From Hemileia vastatrix (taxonomy: Eukaryota; Basidiomycota; Pucciniomycetes; Pucciniales; Zaghouaniaceae): 64,000 nt of DNA. The stretch covers positions 4,737,501 to 4,801,500 of the forward strand of contig JASXTE010000001.1 in assembly GCA_030280995.1 (NCBI GenBank), read 5' to 3'. Shown here in pieces: positions 23,414 to 31,732 of this stretch. Within the stretch, counting starts at the first letter, position 1; every line of letters begins with the position of its first letter. The notes beneath the pieces were generated by a model that did no database searches, was not told the DNA's origin, and saw nothing but the letters and a program-made list of their open reading frames with translations. The translations under genes and the position numbers were made by a program.

Positions 23414-24105
23414 ATGTCTTCCAAAGAACTTGTCGCTCCATGTGAACTCTGCGCTTGATACCAGGTACCTTGTTTAATGTCCAACCCTAATCTTCCTGGC
23501 AGAACAGCTTGCGACTTATGCCGTGTGAAAAAAGTCAAATGCAACCGGCCAATAGTTCCTTCTAAAACAAACGTATATTTAGGACCAGCAGCTCTCCCTG
23601 ATCCCTCAACTTCTAAAAAGCGATCCAAAATTCCTGTCTTCTTAAAACGAATAAGATCAAAAACAGCTTCAAAAGATCAATCTTCATCAACGGATCCCGG
23701 CCTAATTTTGCCTTCACAAGATCCTAATCCTATAACGCCAGTACCCCCAACTAACTTTGCTGAGACTATGTTTCCTGGCTCTAAATGTAAGACCCTATTT
23801 ATCTTACTAAAAAAACTTTTAATCAAAATTGACTAAACCTATGACTTAATAACATATTTGAACTTCTAGCTGTCGAAATAACCAACACTGATGATGTTGG
23901 TAGAGTGAAGACGGACTATATCAATCATTACCCAAATTTTCATCGCTATCTTTTTCTTGACTTTACTAATGAGTTGAAACGAAAAATGCTGGCCTATTTT
24001 CAAGAAACTCCAGCTAATAACCATGAAGACCTCATGAAAAGAAGAATTTTAATGCAAAGCTTTGATAATGATGTTGAACAATTTCAAAGAAATTATCTTT
24101 TCTAA
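23414..24105 (+). pseudogene. RT-B antisense gene A, Zn2Cys6-like, one internal stop
   Basis: It starts 123 bp inside the 3' LTR and reads opposite to gag-pol. Exons 23414-23786 and 23870-24105 flank an 83-bp phase-1 intron (GTAAGA...TTCTAG); about 202 codons. The N-terminus has CELC, then six positions to a third Cys, a 12-residue linker, and CDLCRVKKVKC: Zn2Cys6 spacing, with a basic second half like real zinc-cluster factors. A TGA at 23456-23458 interrupts the first half-cluster, most simply a former CGA. ATG at 23477 would give only the second half. Exon 2 is a helical domain (LAYFQ...) resembling exon 2 of gene B, so the two look like paralogues. Confidence 0.7.
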
Positions 24106-24690
24106 CAGTATAACTTGATAAAATTTTGTTTTTTTGCTTGGTCTTCTTAAACTTTCAACATAAATGATGTTTTCTTTCTTCTCTGGCCTGATATAACATA
24201 AAATAAAATAATATAAATCTTGTGATGATTCCACTACTGAGAGCAAGGTTTGAATCCCTTTAGACTCCCATATACCAGTCTTCCTTCTTGTCACAGCATT
24301 GAGAGAGTGGATCTTCCTATGAGCCAAATACTCCTGATTCCAACCTCATAGGGCCCCCCACTGAGCCGAATTCTATGATTCCAATCTCGCCATAAGGTCC
24401 TCCAAGATTCACACCAAAAAAAAATGGCCTAACTATGAGGCACTAAAAAAAAATCATTCCCTAAAATCCAACTACCATCCTAACTTCTGATTCCTTCATC
24501 ACAATTTTCAAACTTTGCTATACAGCAAACCCATAAAATACTTTTGCCAGGCTTCCAATAATAATTTTAACTTTAGACCATGTTAAAGCGCCACAAATTT
24601 CACCTAATTAACCATTATGCTTTCCTTAGCATCATCACTACCTAAAGTTTTAACCTCCTAAAGCTATCAGCACCCAATTCCAGAAATAAT
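24106..24690. other. RT-B internal spacer
   Basis: No gene is seen between antisense gene A and the hairpin-motif array. Two similar C-rich stretches around 24325-24400 ('gattccaa-ctc' followed by 'cccccc' or 'ggtcctcc') suggest a small decayed duplication. Confidence 0.4.
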
Positions 24691-25130
24691 TGAATAACCA
24701 GTTTAGAGTCTTAGGGGACAGTGATAAATTAAAAGATTGAATTGAGTTATCCAAACAAGATTGACATTCCAATTTAAAGTCTTGGTAGACCAAACATATA
24801 ATCGATTGCCAGTTTATGGTCTTGGTGGACCAAAGATCGTTTAAGTGCATAAATATCTTGATATATTCCTAAGTAAGGCCTAGGCTTGACCAAAGATTGA
24901 ATAAATTTGATAATCCAGTTTAATGTCATAGTGGACCAAACATTTGATCGACAAGTAATCCAGTATAAGGCCATAGTGGTCCAATGAATGTTGAATTATC
25001 CTGCAGATATTAATTTTCCAGTTTAAAGTCATGGTGGACCAAACATTTAATCGATAAGAAATCCAGTTTAAGGTCATGGTGGACCCAACAGCTTGATAAC
25101 AATCCAGTTTAAGGTCTTGGTGGACCTAAC
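24690..25130 (-). repeat. Array of degenerate 23-bp hairpin motifs
   Basis: At least eight copies of CCAGTTTA-n-GTC-TTGGTG-GACC lie near 24698, 24768, 24810, 24914, 24959, 25018, 25063 and 25105, and one more near 26960. Each has a short inverted core (GTC/GAC or GGTC/GACC). On the minus strand one frame reads like L-V-H-Q-D-L-K-L, related to the L-x-x-E-x-K-L peptides found five times in RT-B Pol. The last copy ends about 95 bp before antisense gene B. Confidence 0.7.
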
Positions 25131-25221
25131 AAATTCTCTATCCTTGAACCCAGATTTTGCCACCAGCTTTCTTCATCCTAGTTTCAAGTTTTCTTCTTCA
25201 AAAAAAATATCTCCTAACAAG

Positions 25222-26235
25222 ATGAAACCTTCTGACTTCATTGCTTCAGCTGATCAATCTTGCAAATACTGTGCCTTCACCCATAGGGAATGTATCTTCT
25301 CTTTTAACTGGCAAAAGCACACTTATAACAGGGCCTGTTTATCCTGCTATGAGAAGAAAAGAAAATGTTCTGGCTTGAACTGTGGTTCTTTCCCCATCAC
25401 TGCTACTAGCTTTGCCACCTTCTGCAAACCTCTTCCTTCTTCTTCACCTTCTACTCCACCCCCTATTCCATCAACCTCTAAAGATCCCATACCTTTTTCT
25501 CCATCAGCCTATTTAAATCTTTCTCCATCACCTAATCCTCTGGGTCCTTCTCTCCAATCTAGACTTGCTGCTAGTCCCCCAAGAACTCTTGCTGCTCCCA
25601 GGGCCATGCTTCAACCTTCTAATAACTCTTCTCCTTCTTCCAACATCTTGAAGCACAAAAGGTCCTATAATAGCCAGCAGTCTTCATCTTCTCTTGTATC
25701 ATCCAAAAGGCCCAGAACATCTACTTCAAACACCAAATCCAACACCAGTCCTCCTCATCTATCAAAAATAAAAAATCCTTTCCTAAACATAAAAAATCCC
25801 ACTCCATTACCAAGTAAGCCATTTATCTATGATCATGATAGTGTTGACACAGGTTAGTTGTCTCTTTTTATTTTCTTAATCTTCAGGTTTTAATTTGCTG
25901 ATATTTTAATTTGATAAGCGTCCACCGGTTCTCCAATTTCATATTCTGCTTATGAACTACCAGAACCTATTCCAAGCTTTCCTAGAGTTCCAATTCACCT
26001 AGTGTCTGAAAAGCTTTTTGCCAATTTTAATAACCTTATCGCTTATTTCCAACGATACCCGCCCTCTGATAGATCAGAATCTTGGATGAGAGAGCAACTG
26101 TTAAGAGACCATTTCAAAATAGCCAACTGGCTTCAACACTATCGTGACCGTGAAATAAGATTCGAATCCCAGGAAATCGATCAAGGTCCTTCTAAATTTT
26201 CTAATTTCGATTCTTCAAAAGATAACAACCCTTGA
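25222..26235 (+). CDS. RT-B antisense gene B, Zn2Cys6-like protein
   Basis: An intact gene opposite to gag-pol. Exons 25222-25852 and 25919-26235, with a 66-bp phase-1 intron (GTTAGT donor, GATAAG acceptor), encode about 315 residues. Residues ~14-45 hold CKYCAFTHREC, 14 residues, then CLSCYEKKRKC: again C-x2-C-x6-C ... C-x2-C-x6-C, with a basic KKRK second half. A long Ser/Pro-rich middle follows, as in activation regions of fungal transcription factors. Exon 2 gives a ~100-residue helical domain (LIAYFQRYPP, HFKIANWLQHY) similar to gene A. ATG 25222 was chosen as the first ATG of the frame; the open frame extends upstream without ATG. A role as element-encoded DNA-binding regulator is inferred. 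Confidence 0.7.
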
Positions 26236-27300
26236 TGGCGCTCTTCCTGGTATGTAGCTTTCTTGAATAATGTTTGAAAAATAAAATATAAACATCTAAA
26301 CTACCTAAAACTAAAATACCTTTTATTATTATTATTATTTTTTTTTTTTTAATTTATATTATTATTTTTTTTTTTTTTTGTTTTTTTTTTTTAGTTTATT
26401 TTATTTTATTTTTTTTTTTTAATTTTTATTTTATTTTTTTATTTTAATTTTAATTTTTTAATTTTTTAATTTTTTTTTTTTTTTTTTTTTTTTTGATTTT
26501 TAAATTTAAAATAAAAGATTTTAGAAAAGATAGTTTTGAAATAAAAGTTAAAATTTAATTTTTAAAGAAAGATAAATGAGTGTGAAAAGAAAGATAAAAA
26601 AGTAATAAAAAAAATTTTAAAATAAAATTTTAAAAGATGCCCCCCGGCTATTTGATGAGCCGTACCCTCGACATCATACCCACATCCAAGTGCAACTTGA
26701 TGTGGTTACACAATTTTGAGAAATTGAAAAGAAAATAAAATAAATGAAAGTTTTTAGAAGCTAATTTTTATAATGATGATCACTGGGTGGGCTCCCTCCA
26801 ATTTATAAGAATGATTAGAGACCACCAGTGAGCATCACCTTTACAATAATTCATAATATATATTAAAGTAAAGAAATCACAATCTAACATAAAAAAAATC
26901 AAAAACAAAATAAGAAAATCTTGAATCCGGCGTTGAGAGCGGTGTCTCTTGATTCGTTCCAGTTTATAGTCTTAGTGGACTTCCTAAAATTAAAAGACAA
27001 AGCCAGGATTCAACTAGAAACAGGGAAAATTTTGGAAACGAACATTATGGGGTAATTGTGTATAGAGCAGCCAGCCCATCAATTACCCCCACACTTGCCA
27101 ATATTAAATTAAGAAGGTTCCCCTGTGAACACTTCTTCCAATAAATTTAAAAAAAAAATTTCCAACACTATCTTCACCCATATTTTAAGAATTTTAAGTT
27201 TTTGAAAATTTCAAAGAAGATCTTCTTGAATTTTGTTAAGTTTCATCATAGTTTCGTCGACCATATACAGTGTAACGATAGTAAAGTATTTTGATAAAAA
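26236..27300. repeat. T-rich low complexity and spacer
   Basis: 26320-26500 is almost pure T/A (poly-T and TTTTA runs). 26640-27300 is unique-looking AT-rich DNA with one hairpin motif near 26960. No gene is seen. Confidence 0.6.
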
Positions 27301-27308
27301 AAGAAGAT

Positions 27309-27615
27309 AGTTTATCCTCGTTGCGGAGGTATAAAATTTGATAAATGTCATTTAAAATTGTAGTTTATCCTCATTTCGGAGTTGATAAAATTTAAGAAAT
27401 TTCATAGTTTATCCTCATTGCGGAGGAATCCATAAAGTTTCATTGATATCATAGTTTATCCTCATTGCGGAGGAATCCATAAAGTTTCATTGATATCATA
27501 GTTTATCCTCATTGCGGAGGAATCTATAAAGTTTCATTGATATCATAGTTTATCCTCATTGCGGAGGAATCCATAAAGTTTCATTGATATTATAGTTTAT
27601 CCTCATTGCGGAGGA
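27309..27615 (-). repeat. 47-bp tandem repeats at the end of RT-B pol
   Basis: Exact 47-bp periods start at 27405, 27452, 27499, 27546 and 27593, each with TTTATCCTCATTGCGGAGG. Two diverged copies precede at about 27311 and 27361. The last unit overlaps the pol stop and encodes its terminal LRNEDKL, so the array grew by repeating the 3' end of pol outward. Each unit holds the inverted pair CCTC/GAGG. Confidence 0.85.
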
Positions 27616-30600
27616 AGACTTCGGCACTCCTGGTGCCTCTAGGATAGAACCGTTTCACTTGATCGGCTGCTACCCTCTTCTTTAATACTACTCCATCCAA
27701 CTCTTCTAGCACATATGAACCGCCGGAAACTTGCTCCTTGATTTTATACGGTCCATTCCACCTATCTGCAAACATCTTTCCCCACTGACTTTCCAAACTC
27801 CTATTATACACCAGGACCATATCTCCTGGGTTCAAAGGTTTCCTTAATCGATGTGCCAACCGCTCATCCCAATATCTAACTGATTGATTTCGGATCTTCA
27901 TCATCCCCGAATATGCCTTTTCTAAATATTCTTCTTTCTTTTCTAGCTGCATCATTCTCGCACACAATAATTCTTCAGTAGTTTTGACCGTGTCCCAGTC
28001 AACTCCAAGATATGATTCAGCTTCTAAATCAACCGGTAAAACTGCTTTCTGTCCAAAAACAAGTTCATAAGGTGAAAATCCGGTCGTCCTTTTGGCAGTG
28101 ATTCGATCAGCAAATAAAACTAAAGGTAAATAGTGCCTCCACTTTTCGGCACTTGTCCCACACATTTTAACTAAAGCATCCTTGATAACTTGATGCCCTC
28201 TTTCAACCATGCATTCAGCTTCAGGATAATATGGGGTTGCTACCCTAACCTTTGATCCAACTTTCAATACGGCCTCTTTAAACTCTGTCCCAAATTCAGG
28301 ACCTCCATCTACCGTCACCAACTTCATCACCCCATACCTATATACCCAATTATTCAAAAAAAATTCTGCCACATTTTTGGCAGTTAAATTAATAAGAGGC
28401 GCTGCCTCTACCCAACCAGATAAATCATCTCTGGCCACAATTAAATATTTATACCGTCCCTCTTTTATATGAACGGCATCTAAACTAACTCTTCCAAAGA
28501 GCGTATATTCACCGGTCGCGCGTCCAGGTTCTTTTAGCCTTAAATAACTTCGTCTTTGACATTCTTCGCATGACTGAACCCACTGTTTAACAGCCATCTT
28601 CATGCCAGGCCACCAAAATTGATCAGAAATTCTTCTAAACGTTTCTCCAACGCCTCTATGCCCGAGATCTTCATGCAGTGATTTCAAAACTAATTCTTGC
28701 CCCTTCTGTTGAGTTATAACTACTTGAGGATTTGGATACCTCCTCCTCATTAAACGTCGACCAGATAGGTAAAACGTAGATGACTTCCTCTTGATAGCCA
28801 CCCATTCATTGTCTTCACACTCTTCTGGCCTCTCTAAAGTCAACAAATATTTGACTAACAAAAAATAAAAACCAGTCTGACCCCAGACTTCATCTTGAAA
28901 ATCGATTAATATAACATCAATAGGGACTTCTCTATCACCAATATCACCTGCACATGAATGAGCCAATAATCGTTGACCCCTAAATAAATCTTTAATCGAG
29001 CTATGTCGACGTTTTTCTTCTGAACCTTTGGATCCTTCGAAAACCGTATTTGAAAATACCTCTTTCTCTTTATCCACCTTTTTATTTAAATTCTCTAATT
29101 CTCCAACATATACACCATTCCTTAATTTACTACTATCCCACACTACCAATCCATTTTCCTCTACATACACCACATCTTCTTCTACCTCCTCTCTGCCGAA
29201 TTTATCTACACCTTTTCCAACACCTTTATTAACATAAAAACTATTTTCCAGTTTATCCTCTTGGTGGAGGTCATCAACACCATAATCTAAACACATTAGT
29301 CCAGCCAGTTTAACCTCATGGGGGAGGTATGGAAAGTCTTCAGCTCCTTTAGTGCTGGCTTTGATAATAGGTATATCTTCATCGAACTCTTCTGAGTCTG
29401 AATCTTCTTCAGTGGGTGGTCTCCTTGATAAACCATCTGGCATAGTAAAAGTTTTGCCAGGCTTATGAACTAAATCAAACGAAAAATGTTGAATAAAAGC
29501 TACCCATCTCGTCATGGGTGCGTTCGGTAAACTTGGGGAATTAATCATCTGGATTAACGATTTCGCATCCACTTGCAACTCAAAATGTTGCCCCCACAAA
29601 ATATGCTGAAGTTTCTTCAGTATTTTTGCCACACCACATAATTCCAATTTTGGTTGAGAATATCTTGATTCGACCTCAGTAAATACTACAGATTCATACC
29701 TAACTGGCCTGATGTAACCAGCTTTATCCATCTGAGACAAAACCGCCCCAGCTGCAACCTGACTTGAATCAACCGCTAAATAAATTCTGCCAGCTTCTTT
29801 TCCATAATCCAACTTGTGCAGGAATAAATCCTTCCCCACAACCTCCTTCAACTTCACAAACGCCTTCTCACACTCTTCATCCCACTCCCAGTCTTCATCC
29901 TTTCTCGTTAACCGTCTCAATGGAGCTGCCAATGAAGAAAAGTCCTTAATAAACATTCTAACATATACGCAAACGCCTAAAAACCCTCTAACTTCGGTCG
30001 TATTCTTGGGTCTTGGCCAGGACTGAATTTTGTTAACTTTCTTCTTGGACATAATCCTACCCTCTCTACATACCACATGGCCTAATATTTCTAAGGCTGG
30101 CACACAACATGAGAATTTTGAACCTGAAATAGTTAAACCAGCCTCTTCAATTCGAAACAAGATTCTTTCTAAAGTAATTGCAAACTCCCAAATGAATTTG
30201 CATATCCCGGGATTCTCTTCCAACACCTGGTTATCATAGTCGGTTGTTGGTCCCTTAATTCCTCCATCATCTATAAAGATTCCAGCATATTGTGGAATTT
30301 CATCTTGAAGGATCCAAGCCATCTGAGCTTGATAAACTGCAACCGAATTTGTTGCTCCTTGAGGTAATCTTGTTAACTGTAAACGTCCAAGTGGCGTATC
30401 GAATGTAGTGAGAGGCCTTGAGTCCGGATGTAACTCTCTCTCATCATATCCACCCATAATATCTCCCAAACCATAGCACACTCTCCCTGCAAACGCTTCA
30501 ACAAACTCCTCAGCACTAGGTGGTATCCCAGCATCCTTTATTGTAACCCTATTTAATTCCCTAAGATCATGAACAACTCTAAGCTTGCCATTCGGTTTCT

Positions 30601-31732
30601 TGATACAAAATACAGGACTAGAATAACTTGACGTTGATTGCTCATACAGTCCAGTGCGTATCCGTTCTCTGACAACTTCAATATAGGCTTCTTTTAATGC
30701 AGCCGGAATAGGAATCGGTTTCTGCTGCCACGGTTCATGACATACCACAGGAATCTTGTAAGGCTCCCCATAGGAATGCTTCAACACACCCCTCTCCTCT
30801 TCTACAAAAGCAATGGCCTTCTCTTGCTTGACCATCACATCCAACAACAACTTCTTCTCTTCTCCAGACAACCAACCATCAGGTCCAAAATTAACAACAC
30901 CCAGTCTCTCAAAAGTGATTCTTGACGTCTCAGAAAATTCAGGCGGATTCTTTACCAAGGGACTTTCATAAGGATCTCTTGATAACCTTGGTCTTCTCAA
31001 AGGTGGATTTAATTCAGCAGGTAGCGGTTCATTAATAGGTCGAACTTTATTTGCTACTTTCTTATATTTGGCTGCGTCCACATCTAAATTAACTTGAGGT
31101 AAAACTTTTACTTTTGTATCGCCATTTAAACTTTCATCAATTGTATCTTCCTCATCGCCAGAATTGGAATAAGAAAAATTAGAAAAATATTTTATTTCAT
31201 TTTTAAATTTTACCCTTTTCTCCTTTCCCTCGTCTAATTTATAAACAGATTTTCCAACACCTTTGCTTCCCTTATCCAACAGTAAATCACCCGTAAAGAA
31301 AGTTGGCAGTTTAACCTCTTGCTGGAGAACCGGAAATGAATTTTCACAAAAATTATTTTTTTGAGTTTTAATTATACTGAGATTTTTTATTTGATTTCGA
31401 TGTGATTTTTGCAGTTTACCCTCTTGCTGGAGATCATAAAACATACCCTTCCAATTTTTATCCAACCTAATTTGGCCCATTTTGCCTTTTTTACCATTTT
31501 TAAATTTAATAGAAAAACAGGGTAAATCCAATAAACATATAGAAAAGTCCAAAACGTATTTGCACTCCAAAGTAATATTAACAGAAAATAATTGAGAATC
31601 CACTTGAATTATCTCCAAGTGAGCTGACCTATTGCAATCCGGGATCTTATCCTGAGGAGAGATTACAACATTAGAGCGATCAGCCCCTGCTACCCCAAAA
31701 AATGAGGGCCTCCATCCCTTTCCATCAAACAT
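27590..31732 (-). CDS. RT-B Pol: reverse transcriptase, RNase H, integrase
   Basis: A 1380-codon frame without breaks, entered by a -1 shift from gag-pro (overlap 31690-31732). From the N-terminus: a ~350-residue variable region; reverse transcriptase from about residue 370 with FIDD near 486 in place of the usual YxDD and an unusual GLGDIMGGYDER block; RNase H with AVDSS near 654; a spacer; integrase with H2C2 near 1020-1050 (GHRGVGE, CEEC), then D in LDAVH, D in VDGGPEF and E in ECMVERG. A GPY domain (WNGPYKI) lies near 1330. There is no chromodomain. Short peptides L-x-x-E-x-K-L recur five times outside the catalytic domains. It produces and integrates the element's cDNA. Confidence 0.93.
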   Translation of the reverse strand: MFDGKGWRPSFFGVAGADRSNVVISPQDKIPDCNRSAHLEIIQVDSQLFSVNITLECKYVLDFSICLLDLPCFSIKFKNGKKGKMGQIRLDKNWKGMFYDLQQEGKLQKSHRNQIKNLSIIKTQKNNFCENSFPVLQQEVKLPTFFTGDLLLDKGSKGVGKSVYKLDEGKEKRVKFKNEIKYFSNFSYSNSGDEEDTIDESLNGDTKVKVLPQVNLDVDAAKYKKVANKVRPINEPLPAELNPPLRRPRLSRDPYESPLVKNPPEFSETSRITFERLGVVNFGPDGWLSGEEKKLLLDVMVKQEKAIAFVEEERGVLKHSYGEPYKIPVVCHEPWQQKPIPIPAALKEAYIEVVRERIRTGLYEQSTSSYSSPVFCIKKPNGKLRVVHDLRELNRVTIKDAGIPPSAEEFVEAFAGRVCYGLGDIMGGYDERELHPDSRPLTTFDTPLGRLQLTRLPQGATNSVAVYQAQMAWILQDEIPQYAGIFIDDGGIKGPTTDYDNQVLEENPGICKFIWEFAITLERILFRIEEAGLTISGSKFSCCVPALEILGHVVCREGRIMSKKKVNKIQSWPRPKNTTEVRGFLGVCVYVRMFIKDFSSLAAPLRRLTRKDEDWEWDEECEKAFVKLKEVVGKDLFLHKLDYGKEAGRIYLAVDSSQVAAGAVLSQMDKAGYIRPVRYESVVFTEVESRYSQPKLELCGVAKILKKLQHILWGQHFELQVDAKSLIQMINSPSLPNAPMTRWVAFIQHFSFDLVHKPGKTFTMPDGLSRRPPTEEDSDSEEFDEDIPIIKASTKGAEDFPYLPHEVKLAGLMCLDYGVDDLHQEDKLENSFYVNKGVGKGVDKFGREEVEEDVVYVEENGLVVWDSSKLRNGVYVGELENLNKKVDKEKEVFSNTVFEGSKGSEEKRRHSSIKDLFRGQRLLAHSCAGDIGDREVPIDVILIDFQDEVWGQTGFYFLLVKYLLTLERPEECEDNEWVAIKRKSSTFYLSGRRLMRRRYPNPQVVITQQKGQELVLKSLHEDLGHRGVGETFRRISDQFWWPGMKMAVKQWVQSCEECQRRSYLRLKEPGRATGEYTLFGRVSLDAVHIKEGRYKYLIVARDDLSGWVEAAPLINLTAKNVAEFFLNNWVYRYGVMKLVTVDGGPEFGTEFKEAVLKVGSKVRVATPYYPEAECMVERGHQVIKDALVKMCGTSAEKWRHYLPLVLFADRITAKRTTGFSPYELVFGQKAVLPVDLEAESYLGVDWDTVKTTEELLCARMMQLEKKEEYLEKAYSGMMKIRNQSVRYWDERLAHRLRKPLNPGDMVLVYNRSLESQWGKMFADRWNGPYKIKEQVSGGSYVLEELDGVVLKKRVAADQVKRFYPRGTRSAEVFLRNEDKL

